From contig NZ_RYYS01000043.1 in NCBI RefSeq assembly GCF_004138215.1, positions 1-64,000 of the forward strand: 64,000 nucleotides of DNA, written 5' to 3'. The stretch is from Anaerophilus nitritigenes (GTDB lineage: Bacteria; Bacillota; Clostridia; Peptostreptococcales; Thermotaleaceae). How positions within the stretch are numbered: the stretch's first letter is position 1; every line of letters starts with the position of its first letter. Shown here one piece after another: positions 44,520 to 54,600 of the stretch. A model generated the notes under the pieces. The model saw only the letters and a list, made by a program, of their open reading frames with translations, was not told the DNA's origin and ran no database searches. Both the position numbers and the translations under genes were made by a program.

Positions 44520-44580
44520 AACTTAAAACACTAAAATAAGAGCTAGGAATATCCTAGTTCTTATTTTAGTGTTTTAAGTT
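44520..44580 (+). terminator. Long hairpin terminator of the miniprotein gene
   Basis: Almost the whole 61-nt segment folds into one stem (outer arms AACTTAAAACACTAAAATAAGA and its complement) around AATAT. It starts right after the stop codon. Confidence 0.85.
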
Positions 44581-44852
44581 TTATAAAAAATTATATATTG
44601 GATAAAATTATATATAAGATGAAAAGTAATATTTTTTATAGAAATATTTATTATAAAAAAGAAAATACTATAGTTAAGGAAATTTATTTTTAAAAAATAT
44701 TTTTAAAACTTTTATTATATGAGACTTGATATTTATTGATTTAACGAATATAATAGATTAGTTAGTCAAATGATATATTAAAATATTATCTTAGTCTATT
44801 CGTATACAATAATTAATTTAAATTAAAATACATATAAAGAAAGGATTATTTT
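44581..44852. other. Leader/promoter region of the DEAD helicase gene
   Basis: Very A/T-rich and without an ORF. It should contain the helicase promoter and a long 5' untranslated region. No known riboswitch was recognised. Confidence 0.4.
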
Positions 44853-46439
44853 ATGAAATTTGAAGAATTAAATATTTCACAGGATTTAAAAAAGGCTATA
44901 CAAGATATGGGATTTGAGGAAACTACACAAATTCAAGAAGAATCTATTCCTATTGCTATGCAAAACTTAGATATGATCGGTCAATCTAAAACTGGATCAG
45001 GAAAAACACTAGCATTTGCTATACCTGTCATTGAAAAAGTAAAAAGATCTTTAAAGCATCCTCAAGCCATTATATTGTGTCCTACAAGAGAATTAGCGGT
45101 TCAAGTCACAGAAGAATTTAGAAAACTTACAAAACATCTACACGATCTTCATGTCTTAGCAGTATTTGGTGGAGACTCTATTACGAATCAAATTAAAGCC
45201 TTAAAAAAAGGTGTTCAAATTGTAATAGGTACTCCCGGAAGAGTTATGGATCATATGAATCGTAAAACTATTAAGTTTGATGATATCCATACAGTTGTAT
45301 TAGATGAAGCAGATGAAATGTTAAACATGGGCTTTCGAGAAGATATTGAATCTATTTTAGATCAAATACACAACGACAAACAAATGATATTGTTTTCTGC
45401 AACTATGCCAAAAGGCATTATTAAAATTGCACAAAAATATCAAAAAAACCCTAAACATATAAAAATTCAAAGCAAAGAACTTACTACGGATACAGTTGAA
45501 CAATATTATCTAGACATCAAAGAAAAACATAAATTTGAAGTCTTGACTCGATTAATTGACCTTCATAATTCAAAATTATCTCTAATCTTTTGTAACACTA
45601 AAAAAAGAGTAGATGACGTTTCTGATATGTTAATGAGTCGTGGTTATTCTTGCGACAAAATTCATGGAGATATCAAACAAACACAAAGATTAAGTGTTCT
45701 TTCAAAATTTGATAGAGGTATGGTCAACATATTAGTAGCTACAGATGTAGCTGCTCGTGGAATAGATATTGATGATATTGAAATGGTATACAATTATGAT
45801 ATTCCTGAGAACGAAGAATATTATGTTCATAGAATTGGTAGAACAGGTAGAGCTGGTAGATCTGGTAAAGCTATTTCTTTAGTAAATCGTTCTGAACAAA
45901 GAAGAATTCATAATGTAATGCAGTATACAAAGAAAAAAATAAAAAAAGGCCATATACCTTCTATTGAAGATGTAAATTCAGCAAAAATAAGTACTTTCTT
46001 AGATAAAACAAAACAAATTATTGATAAAGAAAATCTTGATGCTTATATCAAAATTATTCAAGAAAATACAACTGATGATTATTCTCCTTTAAAAATCGCT
46101 GCTGCTTTATTAACTATGAATCTTTCTATTAAAGAAGGAGATGATCTAGAGATTTCTACTAAAGAAAAAAAAGCTTTTATAGGAGCTAAAGAAGGAATGG
46201 ATCGATTATATATGAATGTAGGTAAAAGTCATCAAGTAAGAGTAGGTGATTTATTAGGTGCAATTACTGGAGAAACCAATATTCCTGGAAATGAAGTAGG
46301 TACAATAGATATGTTTGATAAATATTCTTTTGTAGAAATTCCTAGTCAATACACAAAGAACGTTATTAAAAAAATGAATCAAAAAAGAATCAAAGGAAGA
46401 AAAGTAAATATGGAACTTTCAAGTGGTAAAAAAAGATAA
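44853..46439 (+). CDS. DEAD-box RNA helicase with DbpA-type RNA-binding domain
   Basis: This 528-aa helicase has all motifs: Q motif (GFEETTQIQ), I SKTGSGKT, Ia PTRELAVQ, GG, TPGRVMDH, II DEAD, III SAT, IV LIFCNT, V ATDVAARGIDI and VI HRIGRTGRAG. The C-terminal ~75 residues (AFIGAKEGMDRLYMNVGKS...) form the DbpA RNA-binding domain that in DbpA proteins targets helix 92 of 23S rRNA. A role in ribosome assembly or cold adaptation is likely. Monocistronic. Confidence 0.93.
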   Translation: MKFEELNISQDLKKAIQDMGFEETTQIQEESIPIAMQNLDMIGQSKTGSGKTLAFAIPVIEKVKRSLKHPQAIILCPTRELAVQVTEEFRKLTKHLHDLHVLAVFGGDSITNQIKALKKGVQIVIGTPGRVMDHMNRKTIKFDDIHTVVLDEADEMLNMGFREDIESILDQIHNDKQMILFSATMPKGIIKIAQKYQKNPKHIKIQSKELTTDTVEQYYLDIKEKHKFEVLTRLIDLHNSKLSLIFCNTKKRVDDVSDMLMSRGYSCDKIHGDIKQTQRLSVLSKFDRGMVNILVATDVAARGIDIDDIEMVYNYDIPENEEYYVHRIGRTGRAGRSGKAISLVNRSEQRRIHNVMQYTKKKIKKGHIPSIEDVNSAKISTFLDKTKQIIDKENLDAYIKIIQENTTDDYSPLKIAAALLTMNLSIKEGDDLEISTKEKKAFIGAKEGMDRLYMNVGKSHQVRVGDLLGAITGETNIPGNEVGTIDMFDKYSFVEIPSQYTKNVIKKMNQKRIKGRKVNMELSSGKKR

Positions 46440-46443
46440 AAAA

Positions 46444-46474
46444 AGCTCTCTGGTATTTCCAGAGAGTTTTTTTA
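46444..46474 (+). terminator. Terminator of the helicase gene
   Basis: CTCTCTGG and CCAGAGAG pair around TATTT, followed by seven T residues. Confidence 0.95.
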
Positions 46475-46516
46475 TCTTTTTACAATTTTATTTTTATTCA
46501 TAAAATTAGGAGGATT

Positions 46517-46546
46517 TTGTAACATTTTGAAGAATATTAATATAAT
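46517..46546 (+). promoter_or_regulatory. Candidate promoter of the chemoreceptor gene
   Basis: TTGTAA (46517-46522), an 18-nt spacer and TATAAT (46541-46546) lie 23 nt before the ATG at 46570. Confidence 0.5.
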
Positions 46547-46569
46547 TACTAATTTAAGGGGGCATACTT

Positions 46570-48648
46570 ATGAATCAATTCCTTAGAAAACTAAAATTAA
46601 AACATAAACTCCTTTTAAATTTTATTATTGCTGGGCTCATTCCCATTTTATGTTTTAGTTTTTTTTCTTATGAAAAAGTAAAAAGTAATATAGAATCTGA
46701 AATCTTTCACAAAAATAGTATCTATTTTAATTTAACCTTATCTAAATTAAATAACTATTTTGAATCCACCCAAATAAATGCCCATATATTAGCAGCTACA
46801 AAAGATATTTACAAAGGTATTGATACTTTTAAAGAAAAAGAAAAAACCTCTTCTGAATGGCAATTGAATTATGAAAAATTAGACATACTTTTACAAGGAG
46901 CAAAAGAATCCTATGATTATGAAAAGATTTTTTTAACAGATAATCAAGGAATGATTATCTATGATAGTGAAAGAGTTGGAGAAGGAGCAGATATTTCTAC
47001 ACGTTCTTATATCACGAAAGCCTTTGAGCATAAACAAAATTGGTCTGAAATGTTTTATTCTGATATCAGTAATAGTAATAATTTTATATTATCTACACCT
47101 GTCTATAAAGATGGAACTTCTAAAGAACTTATAGGAACCCTTAATTTCTTAATGGGTCAGAAAATTTTAGATCAAATTGTTCATGAGGGTTTAGATAAAA
47201 TGGGTAATAGTGCTGATTCCTATCTTATAAGAGAAGATGGTATGTTGCTTACAAATACTACTCTAGGTTCATATGCAAAAGATGCTGCTCTTAAGAAAAA
47301 AATTAAAACTACAGGAGCAAATGCTATTGCACAAATTATAAAAAATGGAAATATAGATAAAAATCATAACCAAATCTATAAAAACTACTTAGGAGATTCT
47401 GTATTAGGAACTCTAGGTATGGTAAAAATTGGAGATCAAAATTCTGGTTTAATTATTGAAATTAATCAAAAAGAAGCTTTTAATAAAGTAGCTACTTTAA
47501 GAAACTTTCTCTTAATTATTCTTTTATCTGTCATTTCATTTGGAAGTATCATAGCCATATATTTTGCATCTTCCATCTCTAAGGAGCTTAAAAAAAGTGT
47601 AGATTTTGTAACATCCTTTGGAGAAGGAAATTTAACAGATACTATTGAGGTAACTTCAAAGGATGAGTTAGGTGATTTGGCTCAAGCTATGAATAAAGCT
47701 GTTACCAATACAAATCAATTGATTAAAGAGGTCATTGAAAAAGCTAATGAATTAAGTGCTTCTAGTGAAGAGCTTTCTGCTACAACAGAGGAAATCTCAG
47801 CTCAAACACAAACTGTTAATCATATTACTCAAGAAATTGCCTGTGGGATGAATGATAGTAATACAGCCACTGAAAACATTGGTTTATCTGTTAAAGAAGT
47901 TGCTCATTCTTCAAAAGACCTTGCAAAAAAAGCTGAGGAAGGAACTATGGTACTAAAAAAAATTGAAAATAGAGCAAAATCACTAAAAAACAATGCAGAA
48001 AAATCTAAACATCTTACACAAGAGTTGTATAAAGAAAGACAAATAGGGATTTTAAAATCAATAGAAAAAAAAGAAATCGTTAATCAAATACAAGAAATGT
48101 CTAATGGTATTTCAGAAATTGCAGAACAAATTAATCTTTTATCTCTAAATGCTGCTATTGAAGCTGCAAGAGCGGGTGATGCAGGAAGAGGATTTGCAGT
48201 TGTTGCAGATGAAGTACGAAAATTAGCAGAAGCTTCTAGTCATACAGTATCTAACATTCAAAATGTAATCAAGGAAGTTCAAGAAGCTTTTGAAGATCTT
48301 TCTAATCATGCTTCTAATTTATTAAAATTTATTGATGACAAAGTCAATCCAGATTATGATACATTAGTAGAAGTAGGAGGACAATATATGAAAGATGCCT
48401 TCTATGTAAGTAATTTAGTAAATGAATTCACAAAAAATATTCATCAAATATCAGATTCTATGAAAAATATAAATACTTCCATAGAATCTGTATCACAGTC
48501 TACCAAACAGGCCTCTTCTGGATCTGAACATATTTCTACTAATATAGGTGAAGTGAGTCAAGCTATAGAAGAAGTAGCAAAAGTAACAGAAAGTCAAGCT
48601 ACTTTAGCTCAAGAATTAAATGAAATGGTTCAAAAATTTAGAGTATAA
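46570..48648 (+). CDS. Methyl-accepting chemotaxis protein with dCACHE sensor
   Basis: A 692-aa transmembrane receptor. A helix at about 13-35, an extracellular dCACHE domain (about 38-305, [26 protein letters not shown]), a second helix (about 312-335), HAMP (335-390) and a cytoplasmic signalling domain with the hairpin [36 protein letters not shown]. dCACHE domains often bind amino acids. The ligand is unknown. No CheA or CheW gene is nearby. Confidence 0.95.
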   Translation: MNQFLRKLKLKHKLLLNFIIAGLIPILCFSFFSYEKVKSNIESEIFHKNSIYFNLTLSKLNNYFESTQINAHILAATKDIYKGIDTFKEKEKTSSEWQLNYEKLDILLQGAKESYDYEKIFLTDNQGMIIYDSERVGEGADISTRSYITKAFEHKQNWSEMFYSDISNSNNFILSTPVYKDGTSKELIGTLNFLMGQKILDQIVHEGLDKMGNSADSYLIREDGMLLTNTTLGSYAKDAALKKKIKTTGANAIAQIIKNGNIDKNHNQIYKNYLGDSVLGTLGMVKIGDQNSGLIIEINQKEAFNKVATLRNFLLIILLSVISFGSIIAIYFASSISKELKKSVDFVTSFGEGNLTDTIEVTSKDELGDLAQAMNKAVTNTNQLIKEVIEKANELSASSEELSATTEEISAQTQTVNHITQEIACGMNDSNTATENIGLSVKEVAHSSKDLAKKAEEGTMVLKKIENRAKSLKNNAEKSKHLTQELYKERQIGILKSIEKKEIVNQIQEMSNGISEIAEQINLLSLNAAIEAARAGDAGRGFAVVADEVRKLAEASSHTVSNIQNVIKEVQEAFEDLSNHASNLLKFIDDKVNPDYDTLVEVGGQYMKDAFYVSNLVNEFTKNIHQISDSMKNINTSIESVSQSTKQASSGSEHISTNIGEVSQAIEEVAKVTESQATLAQELNEMVQKFRV

Positions 48649-48684
48649 AAAACAGGCATGTTTCTAAGAAACATGCCTGTTTTT
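48648..48684. terminator. Bidirectional terminator
   Basis: Two 18-nt perfect arms around one base between the convergent chemoreceptor and M15 peptidase genes, with A/T tracts on both sides. Confidence 0.95.
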
Positions 48685-49613
48685 TATTGTAATGCATTTT
48701 CTATTTTTGTAATATATTTTTTTATACCTTCATTATTAGGTACACCCTCATACCATATTTTAGTCGTTTTATGATAATCTCCAAAATATTTACTTTTCAA
48801 AATCAATTCTGGTCTATATTCAAAGTGTAGGATATCAAAATGTCCCCACTTTCCTCCCCAAATAAAATTATTGTTTTCAAAAATAGTAACAATCTCTTTT
48901 GGATAACTTAAAAGTCTTTTTTCTCCTTCTTTTCTAGTTGTCCATTTCCAATAATCTCTTTTATCTCTTGCAAGATCAATAGCAGTTCCAAATGAATGGG
49001 GACTCAATCTATAAGTTCCTAAAATAAGTCTATAATTAAAAGTACCACTAATTGGATATACAAAAGAATATATTTGTTTATTTTTTTCTATCAATTTTTC
49101 TATTTCGTCCATAGCCTCTTTTAAAGCTTTTGCTGCCTGATTATTTTTATTGAAAGGAAATTTTTGATATTTTGTTTGCACATTGATAATATTCTTTTCT
49201 ACATCATCTTTTGTTTGTCCATATACTTCCTTCATCAAATCATAATGTCTTATACGCCCTGGATCAAAATTCTCCTCCATAAGATGATCGATCTGATCTA
49301 TAGGATAAATTTCCTCCATCATATCTTGTAAATCACCATTGTCTATTTTTTCTGGGTAACTTTTTTTTCTTTTGTCATCGTAAAGTATTTTTTTTCCTGA
49401 TTTCATAATTATATATACATTTTCATCTTTTTTTTCTATATTTATGATATATTCTGGATAAGCCATCATCAAACATAACAAATCTCTTTTCATATTTTCT
49501 TCATAATAAGTATCTTCTTGAGGATAAATCATATTTTTTGTATATGGCTGTAAAGAACATCCTATTAAAGTAACTATTCCTATCATCCAGCAAAAAACTA
49601 TTTTTCTTAGCAT
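48684..49613 (-). CDS. M15-family (VanY-like) D,D-peptidase lipoprotein
   Basis: The 309-aa lipoprotein starts at ATG 49613 after GTGAGGG. The lipobox is TLIGC, about residue 19. The C-terminal catalytic region has the zinc ligands in LSPHSFGTAIDLA (His and Asp) and FDILHFEYRPE (His). This M15C-like enzyme should trim peptidoglycan stem peptides outside the membrane. The middle (about 60-180) is a helical region with no clear family. Confidence 0.88.
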   Translation of the reverse strand: MLRKIVFCWMIGIVTLIGCSLQPYTKNMIYPQEDTYYEENMKRDLLCLMMAYPEYIINIEKKDENVYIIMKSGKKILYDDKRKKSYPEKIDNGDLQDMMEEIYPIDQIDHLMEENFDPGRIRHYDLMKEVYGQTKDDVEKNIINVQTKYQKFPFNKNNQAAKALKEAMDEIEKLIEKNKQIYSFVYPISGTFNYRLILGTYRLSPHSFGTAIDLARDKRDYWKWTTRKEGEKRLLSYPKEIVTIFENNNFIWGGKWGHFDILHFEYRPELILKSKYFGDYHKTTKIWYEGVPNNEGIKKYITKIENALQ

Positions 49614-49701
49614 ATTATCCCTCACACTTATATCTAAACTCTAAGTTATTATATCAATAACCTATATTCTTATCCTTTGTATATTCTTTTAAAATATACA
49701 A

Positions 49702-49742
49702 AAAACTCAAAAGTTCTCTATTAAAGAGAACTTTTGAGTTTT
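49702..49742 (-). terminator. Terminator of the cheX operon
   Basis: Arms AAAACTCAAAAGTTCTCT and AGAGAACTTTTGAGTTTT pair perfectly around TATTA, and reach into the cheX stop codon. Confidence 0.9.
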
Positions 49743-50202
49743 ATTCATGAACAGCAATATTAATATCTATAGGAATTTGATCTACTAACATTTGAACACA
49801 TATAAACTGATCTACATTTACCTTTACTTCAAAATCCTTTCCATACATAAGAGTAGGAATTGATATATTTGTAGAAATATTCATATTTGAAAAATTGATA
49901 CTGGCATTTGCAGTAAGCATATTAGATAACTCAGAAATAGCACTTTGGGCCATATCATCTAATTCTAAAACCGGAGCTCCCATCATCATCTTTGAGGCAA
50001 TCTTTTTAGCATCTTCCAAATCTATATTGTAGATTACATTTCCCTTTAGATCTCCTACCACTCCTAAATTCATCATCACGCCAGAGCTTGTAAGACTAGA
50101 ACTTTTAACACTTATATTATTTTTTTTAATTTCTTGAAATCCTATTTGAGGCATAACGTTTAAAAAAGCCTCAATAAATGGATTAATCCATCTTACATCC
50201 AT
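49741..50202 (-). CDS. cheX: CheX-like chemotaxis phosphatase
   Basis: A 153-aa CheC/CheX/FliY-superfamily protein with a single ExxN phosphatase motif, SELSNMLTANAS (Glu91, Asn94), preceded by the amphipathic segment EDAKKIASKMMMGAPV. CheX removes phosphate from receiver domains such as CheY. It overlaps by 10 nt a gene that fuses a receiver to a CheX-like domain, so that protein is the likely partner. Confidence 0.9.
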   Translation of the reverse strand: MDVRWINPFIEAFLNVMPQIGFQEIKKNNISVKSSSLTSSGVMMNLGVVGDLKGNVIYNIDLEDAKKIASKMMMGAPVLELDDMAQSAISELSNMLTANASINFSNMNISTNISIPTLMYGKDFEVKVNVDQFICVQMLVDQIPIDINIAVHE

Positions 50203-51056
50203 TCTTCTTCACCCCTTTTAAATCCTATGTTTAAACATATTTCACCAAAATCAGTTTGTCCTACTATAGAATTAGTTTGAATATTAGATTTTGATAAATG
50301 AAGGGATTCTCCATGAAATATAGTAGGCGGTGCTACTCTCAAACCGAATATTTTATTTTTTTTATTAAGCATAGAACATGCATTTCCTGCAACAATATTT
50401 GCAAATTCTCCCACCATAGCTAATGCTTCATCTATACTTTTTACTTCTCTTTTTAAAGCTGTTTCTGTAATCTTTTTTCCTGTCTCATAAGATAAATCCA
50501 TAACCATTCGTCCAGAACATTTTCCTATTATTCCTATAACTACAGAAATCCCTCTAGAATCATTTATTTCACTTAATTTTATACTCTCTTCATATATAGG
50601 AATTGTTTTTGCTATTCGATTTAAATTATTTGTTAAACTTTCTTTAAATAAATCACAATATATACCTTGCAACTCTTTTAATAAATTATCATCTGCCATT
50701 GCTCTTTTTATTACAATAGAAAGTTCCTCTGGATCAGCCGGTTTTTGTACATATCCTGCTACTTTGTTTTCTTTTGCCTTTTTTACAATTTCATCATCTT
50801 TCATTGAACTTACAATAATCACTTTTATATTTTCATCTATCTGATGAATAGCTCTTGTACATTCTAATCCATCTGTTCCTGGAATCGTCATATCCATAGT
50901 CACTACATCTGGTTTTTTTTCCTTAACAACTTTTATAGTTTCCTCTAAAGAGCTTGCTTCTCCAATTACTTCAAATTCCTGTTCCTCAAGTAAATCTTTT
51001 AGAATACTAATCGAAAACGGGGAATCATCTACAATTACAATTTTTATTTTTTCCAT
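50193..51056 (-). CDS. Response regulator: receiver plus CheX-like domain
   Basis: A 287-aa protein. The receiver (1-120) has the acidic pair Asp10-Asp11, phospho-acceptor Asp55 (VVTMDMTIPGTDG), IIVSSMKD and the Lys of GYVQKPAD. The C-terminal half (about 135-285) is CheX/CheC-like with GEFANIVAGNACSML replacing the usual ExxN (Glu...Asn spacing kept in EFAN). It may self-dephosphorylate or tune signalling. There is no DNA-binding domain. It overlaps cheX. Confidence 0.88.
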   Translation of the reverse strand: MEKIKIVIVDDSPFSISILKDLLEEQEFEVIGEASSLEETIKVVKEKKPDVVTMDMTIPGTDGLECTRAIHQIDENIKVIIVSSMKDDEIVKKAKENKVAGYVQKPADPEELSIVIKRAMADDNLLKELQGIYCDLFKESLTNNLNRIAKTIPIYEESIKLSEINDSRGISVVIGIIGKCSGRMVMDLSYETGKKITETALKREVKSIDEALAMVGEFANIVAGNACSMLNKKNKIFGLRVAPPTIFHGESLHLSKSNIQTNSIVGQTDFGEICLNIGFKRGEEEWM

Positions 51057-51474
51057 ATTTTCACTCCTCTATGCATCATTTTGTTGTATGTTTTATATAT
51101 CCCAATACTATCCTCTTTAATCTTTGCTTTTTAACATTTGTTTACTGATTTTATATCTTTATATTTTTTACTGGTTACTATTTAATATATTTTAACAAAA
51201 TTTTTATTTTAAAACATAAAATTATATTTTCATCATGCATATATTTATATATTTTCTATTATAATTTTTCATTGTTTTGTATATCAAAATTCTTTTAAAA
51301 ACAAATTTTATATACCTTAAAAATCTTATTAAGTGGCTAATCTATTGGAATTTTCAACACTAACATTTTCTTATAATAATAAATCCATAATCATATATTC
51401 ATCATCATTCTTATTTTTTGTATTTTTATAAAAGTTTTTTAAATAATATTTCTAACCAATTGCCAAAATCAAAT
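51057..51474. other. 418-bp intergenic region, nothing recognised
   Basis: Extremely A/T-rich, stops in all frames and no convincing hairpin before the terminator at 51475. It must hold the promoter of the receiver-CheX/cheX pair. Confidence 0.5.
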
Positions 51475-51517
51475 ATTAGAAAAGCATCTACTATATATTG
51501 GTAGATGCTTTTCTAAT
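51475..51517 (-). terminator. Terminator of the DUF1002 gene
   Basis: Perfect 17-nt arms (51475-51491 and 51501-51517) around a 9-nt loop, with an A/T tail. Confidence 0.9.
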
Positions 51518-51525
51518 ATTTATAT

Positions 51526-52386
51526 CTATATCCAGTTTTTAATTTTATTCATAATACCTTGTAACATATCTAGAATCTTAGCCAAAAGAGATTTTGCTTC
51601 TTCATTTTGAGAAATCACTTGTGATAACTTTCCTCTTATATCTTTTAATTGATTGGATATTTCTTTCATATTTAAATCTAATTTACTAATCTGATTCATT
51701 ACATCTATAATCTTTTGAATCTGTTCTTCTGATAAATTTACATCATTATGTTTTGCAACTTTTTGTATAATGGTTCTAATATCATCGGGAGTTTTTACAT
51801 TATTACTTATTACTTCTTTTTTTACTTGCTGCATAAGATCTACAGCTTTATCTTTTCCAAATTGATCTCCTAACTCTCCTGTTGTAATAATTTCTTTATT
51901 GGCTGCATTTTTTGCATCTTGACTTAATTCTTTTCCCGTTGCTTTTTCAAAACCTTTCATAATTCCTGTTAATGCTGCAGTACCTGATACTTTAAAAGGT
52001 GCAGATGCTTTGACCTCTACATCTTTTATTCCTGCTGTAGTTAGAGAATTTGCAATCATTTCTTCTGTTACCCAAGTCAAATTTGCAATTGACACCTTTA
52101 TTCCTAATCCTTCTTCTAGAGGTTTCACATACGCACAAGATATAGATCTATTGCCAATTTTGGATAAGGAGACAATATCTTTTAAATATTGTCTTTCTTC
52201 TTCATTCGTTACATATATGATTTGTCCATCTCCATCTTCTATACCAAATTCTTTGAGCATAGTATTTTGTTGTTCCTGAGTCAAATCAGCACCTAATGTT
52301 ACTACCTTAAAACTATCTGCATATGAAACTGAAGTCATTAAAAATAAAATCATCCATAATAAAACAAACTTTTTCTTCATCATCAT
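51526..52386 (-). CDS. Secreted DUF1002 (YpuA-like) protein
   Basis: A 286-aa protein with a classic signal peptide (KKKFVLLWMILFLMTSVSYA, cleavage after about residue 23) and the DUF1002 core (VVTLGADLTQEQQNTMLKEFG, YVKPLEEGLGIKVSIANLTWV, GTAALTGIMKGFEKATGK). The last ~60 residues form a coiled coil (LDLNMKEISNQLKDIRGKL). The family function is unknown. Start among three ATGs after AAGGAGGA. Confidence 0.88.
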   Translation of the reverse strand: MMMKKKFVLLWMILFLMTSVSYADSFKVVTLGADLTQEQQNTMLKEFGIEDGDGQIIYVTNEEERQYLKDIVSLSKIGNRSISCAYVKPLEEGLGIKVSIANLTWVTEEMIANSLTTAGIKDVEVKASAPFKVSGTAALTGIMKGFEKATGKELSQDAKNAANKEIITTGELGDQFGKDKAVDLMQQVKKEVISNNVKTPDDIRTIIQKVAKHNDVNLSEEQIQKIIDVMNQISKLDLNMKEISNQLKDIRGKLSQVISQNEEAKSLLAKILDMLQGIMNKIKNWI

Positions 52387-52560
52387 TCCTCCTTAACTTT
52401 TCTACTTTGTAAATTTTACGAATTATTTCATATAAAATAATTATAGTCTTATTCATCTTCACTTATACTTTATCCACTAAAAATTCATTGACTCCTCCCT
52501 TTAAAAACAAAATCATTTTACTCTAGCAAAAGGATTATATCATATGTTTTCTCTTATGCC

Positions 52561-52608
52561 AATAGAAGGGGAAAAGACAGCTAATCAGCTGTCTTTTCCC
52601 CTTCTATT
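52561..52608 (-). terminator. Terminator of the PLP decarboxylase gene
   Basis: Perfect 22-nt arms (52561-52582, 52587-52608) around AATC, very stable, 14 nt past the stop. Confidence 0.9.
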
Positions 52609-52622
52609 TTACTTTTTTATTG

Positions 52623-54347
52623 TTAACAATCTACTCGATCTGCCGCCTTTAATATATAAGAAATAATATGTTCCTTTAATTCGTCTTCAGCACATATCAT
52701 ATAAGGTGACATAGGATAAGCTTTTATAGCTGCTATAGGTTCTTTATAACTTGTTACTCTAAAGTTACTAGTAAAACTTAAGGCAGGTCCATTTTCTTCA
52801 AATAGTATTTTTTGTAACTCGTTTACTACTTTAAATTGATACTCATTATATTTAACAAGAGATTCTTTATAACTTGGATCTTTAAACTCCTTATCATACT
52901 GCTCCTTGGCAAATTGTTCACTTCCTAATATCTTTTTTAAGCTTTTTGGATACACTCTAAACAAAGTCACCAATCCATGATCTTTATAATTGACACATAC
53001 CATAGAAGATTCATTTTCTATAACTTTGCGTAAAGACTTTTCTGATTCTATTAGATTTCCTAAAATAGCCCTATACCCTTCTAGTCCAAAATACTTTAAG
53101 TTACACCAGGCTCCCAAAGCATAATTTCCTCCTCTTGAGCATTCTAAGGTATACTCCCCTGGTGTATAAGCACTAAATTGATATAAATACGCCATTTGGT
53201 TTCTATCTCTAGTCACAAGATCTAATAAATTATGATCTTTTAAACAAATCATACTTGAATTATAAGATGTAAATCCTGTTTTATGAAAATCTATTCCTAT
53301 AGCATCTGCAAGATATAAATATTTTATTTTCTCTCTACATTCTTCTATGGCTTTTAAAGTATCTTTTGAAAACTCCATATCATTTTCTTTAAAATCATAC
53401 GAATTAAATACACTCCATGCCCATCCTATTACTGCATCTGCATAAATAAAAGGTCTATTTTTTAGGTTGTGTTTTTTTACAAATTTATCACATATTTCCG
53501 CAATACCCTTTAGATCATCTATCCCAAAAGCATCTGTAGTTCCCATAGTTGCAACAATCATAGCAATAGGTTTACCTTCTTCATAGCACCTTTCCATTAC
53601 TTGTTCTAAATGATCAAGATTCATAGAACTATCTTCCTGAATATCTATAGCCCTTACATTATTCATCCCTAAGCCTGTCCAATCCGTACAATTCTTTACA
53701 GCGTAATGACCCACCTTTGATACTAAAATTTGAGGATCTTTTCGAATTCCCTCCCATCTACTTTCTTTTCCAAGACATTTGGTTAGAGCCAATTTGGTGG
53801 CAAATAAATAAGCACCTGTTCCTCCAAAGGTAAAATGTCCTATAGACTGACTAGTATCATACCCTACAAGGTCTGAAATCATTCCTACGACTTCTACCTC
53901 TAAAGCTGCTATATTTCCTGAATATTCTTCTTCTACTAAATTAGGGTTAAACATAGCTCCCATTAAATTCCCCATTACAGATGGAATAGCAGCAGGTGGT
54001 GTTACATTGAACATAGCTTTTGGATGTACCCAATTAAACATACCATTAAAGTAAGAAGCTACCTCCTTCATAACTTCTTTTATTGAAGTAGACTCTTCTG
54101 GCATTTTTGCTTTTTCCTGTACTGTCAAAATATCATTTTTATCTTTGATAATATATTTAGATTCTCCTAAAAAACACTTTTGTTCTTCTTTATCTCCTTT
54201 TAACGAATTAATATTGTATAGTGTTTCTCTAACAATCTCTTTAAACTCCTTTTCTTTGTGCTCCTCTTGCCATGGAGCCAAAAACGCTGGTTGTACTTTT
54301 TCTTGTAAGATTTTTTTCCACTTTTGTCTTTCATTTTTTTCTCTCAT
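52623..54347 (-). CDS. Group II PLP-dependent amino-acid decarboxylase family protein
   Basis: A 574-aa enzyme of the glutamate/aromatic/diaminobutyrate decarboxylase superfamily. PLP-binding features are FTFGGTGAYLFATK, IVATMGTTDAFGIDD, YADAVIGWAW and IDFHKTGFTSYNSS with the Schiff-base Lys. The N-terminal part, WVHPKAMFNVTPPAAIPSVMGN, matches the group II entry region. The substrate cannot be assigned. The start is ATG at 54347; a GTG at 54359 lies at the ribosome site. Monocistronic. Confidence 0.87.
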   Translation of the reverse strand: MREKNERQKWKKILQEKVQPAFLAPWQEEHKEKEFKEIVRETLYNINSLKGDKEEQKCFLGESKYIIKDKNDILTVQEKAKMPEESTSIKEVMKEVASYFNGMFNWVHPKAMFNVTPPAAIPSVMGNLMGAMFNPNLVEEEYSGNIAALEVEVVGMISDLVGYDTSQSIGHFTFGGTGAYLFATKLALTKCLGKESRWEGIRKDPQILVSKVGHYAVKNCTDWTGLGMNNVRAIDIQEDSSMNLDHLEQVMERCYEEGKPIAMIVATMGTTDAFGIDDLKGIAEICDKFVKKHNLKNRPFIYADAVIGWAWSVFNSYDFKENDMEFSKDTLKAIEECREKIKYLYLADAIGIDFHKTGFTSYNSSMICLKDHNLLDLVTRDRNQMAYLYQFSAYTPGEYTLECSRGGNYALGAWCNLKYFGLEGYRAILGNLIESEKSLRKVIENESSMVCVNYKDHGLVTLFRVYPKSLKKILGSEQFAKEQYDKEFKDPSYKESLVKYNEYQFKVVNELQKILFEENGPALSFTSNFRVTSYKEPIAAIKAYPMSPYMICAEDELKEHIISYILKAADRVDC

Positions 54348-54565
54348 CTTTATCCCCACTTTCTAAAAAAGTTAGTAACTTTATAGCATTTTTAATATCT
54401 AATATTTATGTAAAATAATTCCGTTCCAAGATATATTATAGTATATTTCTACTAATTAATCCATTTTATAGTATATTTTTCCCTGATTATTTTAAAAATA
54501 AGATGGCTATTTTCTTTTTATACAACTTTCATCTATACATATAATCTAATGCTCCATCTATATAA

Positions 54566-54600
54566 AAATACAGCTAGAATAAAAATTCTAGCTGCATTTT
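54566..54600 (-). terminator. Terminator of cadA
   Basis: AATACAGCTAGAAT and ATTCTAGCTGCATT pair with one mismatch around AAAA; the minus strand continues into T residues. Confidence 0.85.
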
